NCBI GenBank assembly: GCA_027604685.1
Contig: JADHYX010000130.1
Span: 1-52,743, forward strand
Origin: Lobulomyces angularis
Lineage: Eukaryota; Chytridiomycota; Chytridiomycetes; Lobulomycetales; Lobulomycetaceae
Reading direction: 5' to 3'
Length of the DNA: 52,743 nucleotides
The notes under the pieces were generated by a model that was not told where the DNA came from, did not search any database, and worked only from the letters and a program-made list of their open reading frames with translations. Positions 34,487-46,774 of this stretch are shown in pieces. The position numbers and the translations under genes were made by a program. The first letter of the stretch is position 1. Every line of letters begins with the position of its first letter.

Positions 34487-35171
34487 AAATTTCTATTTTT
34501 TATTTTTTATTTTTTTTAACTCAAGAAAAAGTTTAATTTTCAATCAAAACCAAAAACTAAAATTATGAAATCACGTGACTCCGTTTTTTCAGTGTCATAA
34601 AAATTAAATTTTTTTTTTTTTTCCAAAAACTTGTTTAAAAAAAAAAAACCAAAAATTCCAAAAAAAATTGTTCTTTTGAGATTAATTTGCAAAATTGCAG
34701 TTTTTTTTTTTATTTCGAAATAACTGCTATTTTGTAACTTATTCTTAAATGCAATGAGTAATCTTTCTTATTGTGTAATCAATTTGTTGGACCTTTTTAC
34801 CACTCTTATTAGTAGAATAAGTTAATTTTTTTAATAATTTTTCTTATGGGAAACATTGCTGGAATATTAAAAAAGTTTATATTGTTTAAGTAATTGGATT
34901 TTTTTATAATATCCTTTTGATGAACATTTATAAACTACATTTTACAGATGTCAATATTCTTAAGTGATTATGTATATTTTTTTTTCGAATAATGTAATAC
35001 TTCATTTAAATACAAGTGAAATCACTTCTTATTAAATCCAGAAAAAAAATTAGCTGTGTGTAGAGTCTCTAGAATGTTTTTTGTAATGTCATCACATATC
35101 ACATTAAATGGTATATTTAGATAATCCCTAGTTTTTATTTCGCTTTTGTTAAATCCATACCAAACATTTTT
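34487..35171. other. Intergenic region upstream of asparagine synthetase
   Basis: About 685 bp, extremely AT-rich with long T and A runs, between the asparagine synthetase start and the RING-H2 gene stop. It holds the asparagine synthetase promoter. No recognisable regulatory motif or RNA. Confidence 0.4.
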
Positions 35172-38122
35172 TTATCCTAAATGTTCCAAAACATCAATTC
35201 GACAAATTGGACAAGCAACAGCGCTCTTAAACCAATCATCAATGCATTCCCTATGAAAAAAATGAAAGCATGGTAATTTCCTGAGTTCCTCTCCTTTATT
35301 GTAATCCATTAAACAAATTGAACACTTCAGATCTGCTTCATCGATTTTTTTTTTATATGAATTTTTTTTAATTTTAAATTGTTCAAATTTAAAAGTTGGT
35401 AAAAGGGTTAAAACATCTTCTGGTATATTTTTTTTTTTAACTTCTCCTATCCGTTCACTTAAAGCTAGTAGGCCCTGTTATTAACAAAAAATAAATTTGT
35501 TTTCTTCATATTTTTAACAATTAAAGTAATTACCTCATAAGACATATCTAAATCTTCATCATTAACATAATTTCTTGGGTTGGAAGTAAAGTTTATACCA
35601 TTTTCACTAGTTTCATAATCCTCATAATTTAAATCACTTAAATTATAATCCTCTATTTCTCCTTCAAAACTACCAAAAATTCCTAAAGCCTCCCTAACGT
35701 TTCTACTGCTAACCGACCTACTACCCCCTCTCCCCCTTCCCCTATTGGATCGCGCAACTCTAGAAGGAGAATAAGTACCTAATGAGATATTACTTAAAAA
35801 TATCGACTAACTAATTTTAATACCATTTTCATTATCACTATTGTCGGCTTCCAGTAATCGACTTAATTCTAGTATATTTTCATTAACATCCGGAGTTTGA
35901 ATTTTCATATACTCCTCATCTTGATACATTCTTGCCAACATTTCATCATTATTTATGGCTGTTTCCAGTTCCTTGCTTGTTTGATGTATCTTTACAACAG
36001 TATCTGTCTTTTTCTGACTACTCTGATTTCTTTTTGGTGATTCCTGTCCAAAATGTTCAATCTTGCTGATAAGTTCATCACAATTCACCTCATCGTCACT
36101 ACCTCTTTGCCAACTTTTTGATTTGATACCAGTAGCTGATGATAAATCGATACTGTGAGGAACGCTCTCTATAATGTCATCCGCCTCTGTAGTTTCGCTG
36201 AGAACGCCAGTAGCAGTTCCAACACTGGAACTATAAAGTGGCTCCTCCGGCTCCATGGATGGATCATTACGAGTTGACGAATTAAATTTATAAGATGTAA
36301 ACGTTGGCGAGCGGATGTTTCTTGACTGTTTTGAATAGGTATTTCGCTGTAAACTCTTTGAGGTTGTTGCTGAATGACGCTGCAGATTATTAGCCGATGA
36401 TTCAGTATAATTTTGTGAATAACCTTTAGACTGATTAGAAGTGTTTTGTGGATATGTGGAAAACTGGGAATTATAATTCTGGGAATATCTAGGATTGTAA
36501 CTATTTTGGAAGCTTCTACTCGAAAACACATCATTTTCTACAGCATCCTGAATTCTAATACTGTTAATACCAGAACTTTGACATCCAGGTCTAGAGGAAT
36601 TGAAATTTTGTAGATTTCTCCAGGAATTTGAAGTAGGTTTCCCTGGGGCCCTAAGGTTGTTTACACTCCAAGAAGAAACAGAAGACAAGTTTGTATTACC
36701 CTGTGATATGTCGGAAGTTTCGCTAAATCCATTTTCGTAATTCCTACTTGTTTGCTTAAACGATTTACCATAATTATTTTCCCCCTTGTGTGTATAATGC
36801 TGAGGAGTCGATGGTATAAAAATGGAATTTGATGTATCTTTTATATTTTCCACATCAGTAGTAGTTGATGACACAGTTAAAGGATTTTTGGACTTCTTTG
36901 CCGTATTTTCTGAAATGGATGTTGTAGCAGGATTTTTTTTTTCAGTTTCTACTTTATCCCGCCACAGCGGTGATTCTACTATTGGTTTCTCTTGTAATGT
37001 ATCCTCATATGGGGGGTGTCCTGCCGAGGGTTTTTGAAACACACCTTTCCCATCTGAGTTTGATGCTTTTTCTTTATTTGCAATCATGTCTCTCCATAAA
37101 GGCGATTCCAAAGCAGGTGGTTCTGTAGACGGTAACAAGTTCTGTGCAGATGACGAGGCTACTGTTTTTTCTTGACTAGATATCATGTCCCTCCATAACG
37201 TTGCGGATGTATCAAAATCGGTGCTTTGCTCTTTCAAAGCAAAATCTTCCTTGGTTGAAGAGTTATTCTGTAAAGCAGTGATCTGTAAAGATCAACATTA
37301 TAAATTGCAAAATATTATAAATAAAAACGTCTGTAAGAAAATAAATGTTGGATGTGTTTTTTGGGAGCTTTATTCTACCTTAATGAGTGGCGCAGCACAC
37401 TCCATTACATCGTCCGTCAATTTCTTTTGTTTCTTTTTATGTGACTCGATTGGTGAAACTCTACTGGTGCAACTACTAGGATAGCCTTTCGTACTGATGC
37501 TGTCACTGTGTCTGGTATCATCATTACTTGATTTTAGGTTTGAAATTGAACATTTACTTTGATTGTCATGACTAAAATTACTTTGACTGCCACCTTGATT
37601 GTTATAACTGAAATTACTGTGATTGTGACTTTGATTGTAATAACCGAAATTACTGCGATTGTGACTCTGATTGTTATAGTGTGTTTGATTATTTTTATTA
37701 TAATAAAATTGACTACTGTTGTTAGCATAATTCTGATTATTTTTATAAAAATGAGGTTGTTTAGTTCGATTAAAGTTAATCTGATTATAATTATTGAATC
37801 GGGAATGATTACCATAGTGAGTTTGATTGTCCTTCCTGGAGAAGTTTTGATAGTAGTTTTTTCCTTCATGTTGAGGTTTTAATTTTGACATGGAAGAGGC
37901 TTGATTCATTCGTTCGTCTTTAATTATTTCCGGTTCTTCTTCAGAAGTTGTTAGATCAATATAAGGAATATTATTCGACTGCTTTTTAATAACTTTGGTA
38001 ATTTTTAAATTTTGATTATCAAGGCCTCTTCTATGTACTACAGAGGTTAAACTTATAGAACTACTAGGTTCACAAGTATTTGAGTCTGTGTTAAAAGTTG
38101 ATTTTGCAATTGAAGAGTCCAT
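35172..38122 (-). CDS. Large disordered RING-H2 protein with a SUMO-interaction-like motif (candidate STUbL E3)
   Basis: Roughly 900 residues. At the extreme C-terminus (35330-35180) is a complete RING-H2 finger: CSICLMDY, LPCFHFFHREC, then CPICRIDVLEHLG and TAA, with all eight zinc ligands, indicating an E2-dependent ubiquitin ligase. The rest is low-complexity Ser/Asn/Gln-rich sequence. Near the N-terminus NIPYIDLTTSEEEPE (~37930-37975) is a hydrophobic core followed by acidic residues, the pattern of a SUMO-interacting motif. It also has three WRDM repeats (36952-37201), an Asn/Ser/His repeat tract (37545-37720) and an RGRGRGG stretch (~35745). Arkadia/RNF111 combines SIMs with a C-terminal RING-H2 in the same order, but the similarity is architectural only. 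Exons: 38122-~37378, ~37283-35823, ~35777-35533, ~35475-35172. Start is the first in-frame ATG. Confidence 0.72.
36952..37201 (-). repeat. Three WRDM-type peptide repeats in the RING-H2 protein
   Basis: LWRDMISSQEK, PLWRDMIANKEK and PLWRDKVETEKK occur at ~37195, ~37095 and ~36965 within otherwise disordered sequence. The spacers differ in sequence, so selection on the motif is more likely than recent duplication. They look like short linear docking motifs of unknown partner. Confidence 0.7.
37545..37720 (-). repeat. In-frame minisatellite encoding Asn/Gln/Ser/His repeats
   Basis: Imperfect tandem units encode variants of YNNQSHNRSNFGY (YNQSHNHSNFSY, NNQGGSQSNFSH), period about 45-51 nt, in the RING-H2 gene. 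The unit length is a multiple of three, so copy number can vary without breaking the frame. The antisense open frames here (Ile/Val/Thr-rich) are shadows of the repeat. Confidence 0.7.
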
Positions 38123-38499
38123 TACGCAACTTGTTTTAGAATATACAGATTGAAATTTGGTTTGAAAACTTTTCAATTTTTTTTTTTTTTTTTTTGGCTA
38201 CAAATCTTTTCATAAATTACTGACTTCATTTTAAGACGTTACAAGTTTAAGTTTATGTAACGTGTTTCTAAATACTATATAAAGGAAGCATTAACTGGTT
38301 TTGATTTGATGCTTAGAATTTGGTATTTCAGTTCTTCAGTAAGGACAAATTCATAATTACTTGCTCGATTAACAGCACGCCAAATTCTTTTGTCATGGCA
38401 GCTTCATAAAACCCTACTTTATTACAGCAATGAAGGCAAATATATAAATGTAAAAATAAAGGCATATTGCTAAAAGATCTCCCTCTTTTTATTTTATTC
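38123..38499. promoter_or_regulatory. Divergent promoter interval between RING-H2 and INPP5 genes
   Basis: About 375 bp between divergent start codons, including a 17-nt T run at ~38181-38197. Inferred as the shared regulatory interval; no specific motif identified. Confidence 0.4.
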
Positions 38500-41086
38500 A
38501 TGTTCACGAATATTAAAACCCCGAATTTTTTTGAATCAAATTTAAACTTTCATATGTTTTGTTGCTGCTTAAATAAAAAAGTATCATCAAAAAAGTTAAG
38601 AGCTGTTTTTCCTATATCCTTAAAGGACGAAACTGATCATTCCTTTTCATTCATTCATAAAAAAAGTCATTCTGAAGAGGTTTCTGCAACGAAGGAAGGT
38701 AATTTTGAGTAAAGCAAATTTCTAAAAGAATTAATTCAACAATAACTTAAAATACTCATAGAAGCAGTGGAAACTTTACCAATAAATCCAAGGCGAAGCT
38801 CACTGTTAATTCAATCAATTTCTAAAAATGCCCACTTATCCAAGCTTTTTCATTTCCAGGAAGATAACCTGCATCGAAATCGTAGCAAAGAAGTTTTTTC
38901 TAAAAAAGAATCTTTGAAAGTTTTTATTGGCACCTGGAATATGAACGGAAAAGTAATATTTGATTAAGAAATTTATAAATTTGAACTTTTTAACTAAATG
39001 TAGGTTCCAAAAGTAAATTTGGAAGGATTTTTGAAATCTAGTAATTCCTGCCATCTTGTTGTTATTGGAACACAAGAAAGTCAAAAATCAATTGAACAAA
39101 GTTTAATTTATAGTAATTTCGTTAAATGGGAAACTTTGTTATTGCATCATTTAAACTTGAAAAAAGAAAAGGAAGCAGAACAATACGAGTTAGTTAAAAC
39201 AGATTTTCTTATTGCCTTACATATTAGTGTATTTGTACTAAAAAAGTATAAGCACTTAGTTAAAGGTATCAATTCTGGAGTAAAATTGATGTATTAACAC
39301 TTATTTTAATAGCTACAGATAGTGGCAAAATAGCAACAGGAATAGGTAACGTTGTTGGAAATAAGGGGGCAGTCGCTGTTTCCCTACTTTTTGGAAAAGT
39401 ATCTATTCTTTTTGTCAACAGCCATTTAAGTGGTAAAAGGAATAAAATTTAATTAAAAATTTACCTTACTCATATACAGCTCATCAAAAAAGAGTTGCAG
39501 AGCGTAATAACGACTATAATAGAATTAATCAGGAACTGAAGCTAAAAGGATACTTTCCAACTGATGCCCGTATTAAGCATTTTTCACTTTTACTTTTATA
39601 ATGTTTGATTTCATCTCATTTTTAAGAATACTCCAACTTAGTGGATAAATTTGACTTTGTCTTCTGGTTTGGTGATTTAAATTATAGAATAAATGGTTTA
39701 AGAAAAGTGGTTGACAACCTAATATTTAATAATCGACTTGAGGTAATCTTGAGCGAAATTGAGTAAAATTACTAAAGGATTTAGGTCTTATTGAATAATG
39801 ATCAGCTGTTTAATGAAATGAAGAAAGGAAATGCGTTTAAAGGATTTTGGGAGGACGCTATTACCTTTCCTCCAACTTATAAATATTCAGTTGTAGATCA
39901 ACAGAGCGAAGGAAAAAAACTTTCAACTAAAAGAAGTCAGCAAAGTCTAGAAAAAAACGTTTTAGAAAATCAGGAAACGTATAATCAAACAAACGAAGAA
40001 AATATCGGCGCTCAGGAAATTACTTATGCTGATAGAAATAATACTAATGAAAAGGAAATTAAAGAAAAGAAAAAAAATATATCAAGTATCGATAATACTA
40101 ATATGCACAAATATAGCACTCAAAGCTTAGTTACTGATGAGTTACAGAAAAAATCCTGTAATGAAAAAGAAGGTAAAATATTCTTGAAAGAAAACCATCA
40201 AAGTCCCTTGAAATATATCAAAATTAAGACAAAAACTTGTGATGAAGAACAAAGCATAACGGGATTTGGAAATCTACAACAAGAATGTGATTTACTAAAA
40301 AAGGGAAGCCCCCGTTCCTCTACTGCAACCACAGTCCATACTTCCTCAGAATCCCTCTGTCTTAACGGAAATTTTATTGCCGATACTAATGTTACTAGTA
40401 CCAGTTTTGATCAAAGCCTGAAAACTTCATATCAACTTTTAAAAAAAGGAAATGAAAACTTTACAAATTCTTATAGCTTTGCTTATAATCCTCGACAAGA
40501 TAGGATCCCTTCTTGGACTGATCGAATTTTGTTCAAATCTAGAATAAAGCATCACAACGACTATAAACAGTTACGAAAAATAGAAAAGTTAACAAAAGAA
40601 AAAAATGAATCAAGTCCATATGATTCGAAACAGTGGTGTGGAACAGTAAAAAATCTGGAGGAAAAAGAAGAAGATATCAATATAGGAGAGATGGGCAGTT
40701 GGGTAAATTTACATCTTCAGCGTAAAAAATTATCAAGAGAACGAAAAAAAATTGATGACATGGATTTTAATGCTGAAGAAAAGATTTGCAATAATAATTT
40801 CATAGAGGCAGATGGAAATTTAAAAAAGAGCACCAGTGATTATTCATTGTCGCCTAGACCCACGGCAATGATAAAAACTCTTTTGTACAATAGTATTAGT
40901 GAATACACTTTTAGTGATCATAAACCAGTTATAGGAGCATTTTTATTGAATTATGAGTTTGACTTTTTGGAAGAGGCTGTAGTGCGCGATGACAAGGGAA
41001 ATCCTTTGGATTTATTCCTTAACTTTTCAACGCAGAGTGCTCTTGGCTCGAGAGGTTTACTAAAAGATACCTGCAACATAATTTAG
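38500..41086 (+). CDS. Inositol polyphosphate 5-phosphatase with two large catalytic-domain insertions
   Basis: Removes the 5-phosphate from phosphoinositides or inositol phosphates. Signature blocks in order: KVFIGTWNMNGK (~38920), NVVGNKGAVAVSLLFGK (~39350), FVNSHLSAHQKRV (across an intron), FVFWFGDLNYRING (~39670), DAITFPPTYKYS (~39860), RIPSWTDRILFKSR (~40510) and YTFSDHKPVIGAFLL (~40905). The catalytic Asp/His and Asn/Arg residues of these motifs are present. The domain is interrupted twice: about 200 Ser/Thr/Asn/Glu-rich residues between PPTYKY and RIPSW, and about 120 between DRILFK and SDHKP; neighbouring motifs are usually much closer. Seven exons with short introns, all restoring frame. 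The N-terminus includes FHMFCCCLNKK, a Cys cluster that could be acylated. Two in-frame starts (38500, 38554); the latter puts the Cys cluster at residues 3-5. Confidence 0.9.
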
Positions 41087-41265
41087 TTTTAAAAAAAAAA
41101 AAAAAAGAGGTTTTTTAATTTTTTTGCTAAAAATGTTAAAATTTAAAAAAATAATTTTTTCAACTTTTAGGATTAATAAGTAGTATTTATTATTTATTAA
41201 TTTTTTTAATAGAGTAATTATATTATCTGATGCAAACTAACTCTAATTTTCTTTTTTTTTTTTTC

Positions 41266-42678
41266 TTATCGTCCAGTGTACTCCTCGTCTTTACCAACTA
41301 TACTTTTTCTTGCATATTTTAAAAGCAATGCATTTAAACCTTTTCGGTTTTCAGCACCACTTTTAAGTAATAATTAGATAAAAAAAAAATAATCTTTCTT
41401 ACCCTTCAACTAAGTCGTCAATGTAGGGTAAGATTTCGTCTAATTTCCACTTAGCTTTGTTATAAAATAAATCTGCGAACCTCTTTTTTTTGGATATTTG
41501 TTCGTTATTGTCGAATGTTCTTCGAACCAAATCATCTTTATTAAAGTATCTAATGCATTTTATATTTGATATTACTTCATCTTCCATAAAGTACAATCCC
41601 TTAGTTGTATGATAAATACATATGAACAAATAAATAATGGGTTTTCACCTTGAGATGCTCTAAATCAACCTCAAAATAGGTATCAGGCATTGCAGCTTCT
41701 AACTCTGTTAAAAATGCCGACAGTTTTTTAGGTTGGTTTAAATGTTGAAAAGAATTTTCACAATTTGCCAGCAAGAGTTTTCCAAAGAATCTGGTAACTT
41801 TTCTCTTCGAAAATCTAAAATGTGTAGCTTACAAAAATAAAACAATTTAATGACATTGAGGTTTTCGCATTGTGTTATTACCATCACAAGGCTGGCAAAA
41901 ATTTTTTAAGATTAAATGTAAAACAACTTCATATTCGTCATCAGTTTCATTAACTACTGATTTTATATCTTCGAAAGTGAAATGCGATATATCGCAATCA
42001 TTTATAATTAATCCATTCATTATTAATTTTAATAAATATTCTTGATGGTTTTCGGATACAATTCGATAGCATCCTTAAAAATTTCAATAGTTAATGAATT
42101 TTTTATTAATAAAGAAGTTCACGTTGAGAATAAAAGAAAAAATTACCATTTATGTTTAATGCTGAAATTTGATCTAATCTATTAACAATTTCTTTTTCAC
42201 TGGCTTGAATTATGCCAATCAAGTCGTTTAGACTGTAAAATTTCGTTCCCTTTGAGTTACTTGATGTATCCATACTTTCCTCATCTTCAAAAAAATCAAT
42301 TATATGTTTGTCCTCATTTATTGAGATTTCATTGCTTTTTCCATCATAAATAGAACCTTCAAGTATTTTTTCTATCAAGTGTAATCTCGGTTTAGCTTTT
42401 ACTACCTCTAAATGGCTATCCAAAATTTTTTTTATACTTAAAACGACCTCGTTATCATAAGGTTGAACTTCCTTTTTTGTTAACAATAAACTGTTTGAAA
42501 CAAAATTTTGTTTTATCTGAAAGGTATCTATATCGGAGCAAATCACAGCTTCATCATCTTTTTCACCTTTGATGAAAAGCTGCTTGGTATTTTGTATATC
42601 AAACTCAACAGGTAATTCAATCAACAAATAGTCTTCTGTGGAATTTTTTGTAAAACTGGAGCTTAAGTTTATCAACAT
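41266..42678 (-). CDS. DCC1: Sister chromatid cohesion protein DCC1 (DSCC1), Ctf18-RFC subunit
   Basis: With Ctf8 and Ctf18, Dcc1 forms the alternative RFC clamp loader used in replication-coupled cohesion. Visible features: EDYLLIELPVEF, FIKGEKDDEAVICSDIDTF, SNSLLLTK, and the central YSLNDLIGIIQASEKEI with NRLDQISALNINGCYRIVSE (across an intron), matching the DCC1 'IQASxxEI...GYYR' pattern. The C-terminal winged-helix part has KWKLDEILPYIDDLVEG and a final ALLLKYARKSIVGKDEEY, like the family's LLKYARSS end. At least five exons with short introns. It is convergent with the 5-phosphatase gene (179 bp between stops). ATG 42678 is the first in frame. Confidence 0.85.
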
Positions 42679-43791
42679 TAACCTAATACCCTTCCTGAAA
42701 ATATTGTAATAAAAAGCAAGTTGAAAGGACTTGAAACAGCAACTTAAAAAATTGCGCTTGTGGAAAGGATCATTAATACTGCATTAACATAATTAAATGC
42801 CATAATAAATGAAATGCCTTAGTTACTCCAATCACATTATAACTTAGGATTCATATAGAATAATTTATATATATTAATGCCCTGTACTTCATTATATGTT
42901 GTATAAATGAACTACCTCTATTTACATGAAACCAATACTTTCATGAAATTTCTGCATTAAATGCAGAATAAAATGAACTACGAAAAATGTATTCTAATAA
43001 ACAGACAAAAACATTTATCTATCTATAAAAGCAGGAAAAGTGCATAGCGCACCTAAATGGTTCCGCAGCAACATACCATAACTGGAACTAGTCAATTCAT
43101 TTTAAGTATTTTTAACTCTTCATTTTCCTAAAAGAATCTCAAAGAATATCTTCGGCTAATTGATAGGAGCACCTTGTATATATAACAGCATTTTAGGAAG
43201 TGAAATGAACCTATACTATTTATAGCTTTTTCTGCGTGTCTGAATGCCTACTAATGGTTTTAATACCATGCTGTTATCCTGAGTGTTGTCAACAACACTA
43301 TAACTCTGTGACACCTTTTGGAATAATTAATTTGACTAAATTTGTAGCATTCTTTTTTCTTTTTTCCTCTTTGTAAATTTTTTTTTCTTTTCCTCTTTGT
43401 AATTTGTTTTTCTTTTTCTCTTCAATTTTTTTTTATTTTCATCTTCACAAATTTTTATTTTGAATTTTTGTGTAACCAAATGGTAAATTTGAAGCATTTA
43501 TCTTTCCAGCAAAAACTTACTCTGTTTTTTAATAGGAAAGTATCTTCAACGTAGTCAGGATATGGAAATATTCTTGATAGTTTAACTTGGTAATTTTTTT
43601 TTATAGTAGTAATTGCAGACGAGAGGAATTGGCTTACCTCTTTTTTTTAAGAAGGGAAATTAGTTTTACTCAAATATATTTAAAGAAATTATATGTAAGT
43701 TTTAAAAGCATTTATGCATAAGAATTCAAATAAATTTAAACTGACTATATAACAATAAAATTAAAACTAATTATTAATTAATTAAAAGACA
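42679..43791. other. 1.1-kb intergenic region between DCC1 and BYE1
   Basis: The longest gene-free stretch inside the gene-dense part. It is less extreme in composition from 42700 to 43320, with no long open frame. A pyrimidine-rich run of near-repeats (CCTCTTTGTAA twice) lies at about 43350-43440. No tRNA-like arm or conserved RNA recognised. It includes the DCC1 promoter. Confidence 0.4.
43350..43440. repeat. Pyrimidine-rich imperfect repeat
   Basis: T/C-rich tract in which CCTCTTTGTAA recurs with a period of about 30 nt. Probably slippage-derived low-complexity sequence. Confidence 0.5.
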
Positions 43792-46619
43792 TTAACCTAA
43801 ATTTTTTCCTTGCTGTATTTGATTTAATAGGTTCAAAATTAGTGCAGGATCCACACTGTTTACTCCAAAGGGATGCTGGTTATTAAGAGGTTGAGGATTA
43901 TATAAATTAAAATCGAAATTTAAACCTTGTTGTGATGGTTGCTGTGAAATATGAAATTGGTTTAATCCGGCTCCACTTCGTAATAGACTATTTAAGAGAC
44001 TCTGTTGCTGCTGTTGCAAATTCTCTAAAAAGAAAAAAATAAAATAAAAAGATGATATTGAAGTAATATGTACCTTGAGTTCGATTATCTGTGCTAATAC
44101 TATTCTCGTTATTTACATTATTCTGAAAACTACCATCATCTTGGGGACTGTCTTTGCTAATATTTTTCATTTGAATTTTATCATCAGTGGATGTAGAAGG
44201 TTGATTTGAGTTTGAATTACTGTTACTAACGAAAATAGATTTGTCTTTATCAATTCTTAATTTTTTCCTTTCCAACTTCTCCTTTTTCGACAATTCTTCT
44301 TTTTCCTTTCTTTTTTTATTTTTTTCTAAATCATGACTATTATTGGATTCATTAATATTATATTCTCCTTCTCTTCTAACTAAATTTTTATGTAAAACTA
44401 AAACTCCTAACAAAATATCAAATTTTCTATTTTTTTCTAATAAAAACTTATATTCGTCTTCGGCATCATCAATCGTAAAAATTTTATTTTTATAATCACA
44501 CCAATTCAAAAATTCAGGTAATTCGTCATCTTTTCCTAAAGGAACAATATACATATCTTTAACAGAGACGTAATGATGTGGAATAACTGCATACTTATCT
44601 CTACTTTTGAAATAAGTAAATAAAGTATTATATCCGACTTGATCTTCTTGCGACTCCACTGTTGGATTAAATTTTAATACAACCACTTCTTTACTCTGGC
44701 TTAATTTTTGTTGATCTAAATACTCTAGAACTCTCTTTTTTGGTATCCTTCCATCTATATTTAATCCAATTGGTAAAATATCTTCCCAATTCTCTACTCC
44801 TCCTACTTTTTTCCCTGCTACTTGTTGACATGTACCATTAAATTTTCCAACTTGTGGCATGGAAACTTTTCCTTCCCAAATTGTTTCTCCATCAAGCTTG
44901 TTTTTATCCTCCTCATCCAACTGCATCGTAATATCCAACTGTTCTTTATCTTCCTCCAAATAATAATTGTCCATGGGTGGAGAATCCAGATACATCGCTG
45001 GGCTTCCAGTTAACAATGGGCTAGCACAATCTGCTCCATCAGAACTTTCTTCTACAACGCCTTTGCCTTCATTATAGCTATTCATTCCTTTCAAGATTTC
45101 ATCCAAACTCTCTATTTTTTTAAATGGCAAAGTTTCTTGTTTTAAAATTTTTTTTTCCTCTTCTAGTTTCATATCTTGATGAGATTTTGTTTTATCTAAT
45201 TGAATAACTCTGACATCTTTATTCAGAACAATTTCAACTTCCCCTGTTTATTGGTTAAAATCTTATTTGCTAAAAATTTAAAAAATACCTTTATGCGTTT
45301 TTGCTATCAGAATGTCCTGCCCTTCTGGTTTCACCGTGCTTTTATAGCTTTGTTTTCTAACTTGAGCTGCGTATGAGTGTATGTTTTCATTTGCTAGTTG
45401 ATCAGCAGTCAAAGTAACCAGAACTTCCGGTTCGAAATCTTTGTATAATATTCTTCGGCGAAGTTTTGCGTTATTTTTATCTTTCAAATTAAATTGAATT
45501 GAACGAAATTTACTTTTATATTTTGGACCACATTCGAAATTGCCAAGTTGATTCTTCTCACTGAACTCTTTAAATAAAGAATCCTCCATTCTTGAAGAAT
45601 ACCCTTCAGCATCATGCAAATTCACTTTTATTTCATTAAAATCCAAACTTTCTAGCCATTCTAAACTTTCATCCTTTATCATACTCTCACTTTTTGCTGC
45701 CGTAATTTCCAGCTGTCCATCATTGTCCAACAATGAGGCTTTGATTTCTTCCTTATTCATTTGAAATTGCAAAACTTCTTGAAAGAAAGTTTCTATTGTT
45801 TCTCTAAATCCTTTTCGGGAAAACCTTCTAACTGGATCCCTCTCACAAGGGTCTTGGCAAAGAGTTGACAAATTTTCGGTTGATAACGAATTACTTTTAG
45901 TCTCAATAGGCGATGGGACTGTGTCACTGCCTTTTCTAGTTTTTGCTCTGCTAGATTGCTCACTAGCTGTTTGAAGTTTATCTGAAGCATATATTATCCT
46001 TTCTTTAGCCTCAATTGATTCACCATTTCCTTTATGATAAAATTAATTATTGTAAAAATAGATTGTAAAATTATAAAATATTTTCTAGCTAATTAACATT
46101 TTAATATAGTGCCGACATCAAAAAATTTTTTAAAATGCAAAAATAATTTCATTAATATAATAACCAACGTCTCTGCACATACTTTTTAATATGTTGAAAA
46201 AAAAATTTGTAATTTCAAGCAAATTCAATTAACAAGTAAAAAAACAAAAAAAAAATCAGAATTGTATTCGAAACATTAAATAGAATTATGGTATGAAAAA
46301 AATTTTAGCTCCCAAAAAAAAAGTCACTCCAAACAAAAAAATAAATGAAGAATAAAAAACCTACTTCCTCCATTTTGCTGATAATCTATGCATAAAGCAC
46401 ATTCAAAAGTTTCAATTTCCTTACCTTCCTCTTCAGTTATACCTACACAATCGCCATGAAACCTTAAAATGAAATTAGTAAGACGCAAAAATTATTAAGA
46501 GATTGTTACCATTCTGAACAAGTTTCACACATGATCATAAAGTTTCCATCATCTACTGCTCTACATAAGCAATATATTTTTTGACCTCTCTCATTCTGAC
46601 CATTTTGTTTTTGACGCAT
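43792..46619 (-). CDS. BYE1: Bye1-type transcription elongation factor (PHD, TFIIS-M, SPOC)
   Basis: Nuclear protein that binds methylated H3 through its PHD finger and RNA polymerase II through a TFIIS central domain, as in yeast Bye1 and animal PHF3/DIDO. The PHD finger (~46590-46400) is complete: CLCRAVDDG, CETCSEWFHGDC, CALC. The TFIIS-M domain (~45850-45300) shows DPVRRFSRKGFRETIETFF, KYKSKFRSIQFNLKDKNNAK and EVLVTLTADQLAN. The SPOC domain (~44890-44380) shows IWEGKVSMPQVGKFNGTC, WEDILPIGLNIDGRIPKKR, LFTYFKSRDKYAVIP, MYIVPLGKDDELPEFLNW and DILLGVLVL. A basic coiled segment and a Gln/Asn-rich tail (ENLQQQQQSL) follow. The intron after the PHD exon (46030-46364) is 335 nt, far above the local norm. 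Start MRQKQNG at 46619. Confidence 0.92.
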
Positions 46620-46774
46620 TTTTTATTAAGACAAAGGATTGTTACACGAAAAAAATTCAAAATTTTTTATTGGAAAATTATCTTTATTAAACAGAAATAT
46701 ATTTTACTGAGTAGATTTTTATAACAAAATTTTTAGCTAAATAAACATAAGATATTGTACATATCTACAAAAAT

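Noticed and set aside
36169..36534. 121-codon alternative frame inside the RING-H2 gene
   Set aside because: Overlaps the long continuous sense frame joined to the RING exons; no domain.
37559..37882. 107-codon Ile/Val/Thr-rich antisense frame, and a similar sense-strand alternative frame
   Set aside because: Both arise from reading the Asn/Gln repeat of the RING-H2 gene in other frames.
42679..43791. Possible RNA gene in the 1.1-kb DCC1-BYE1 gap
   Set aside because: No cloverleaf, no GTTCRA-type T arm and no recognisable small RNA found by eye. A tRNAscan or Infernal run would settle it.
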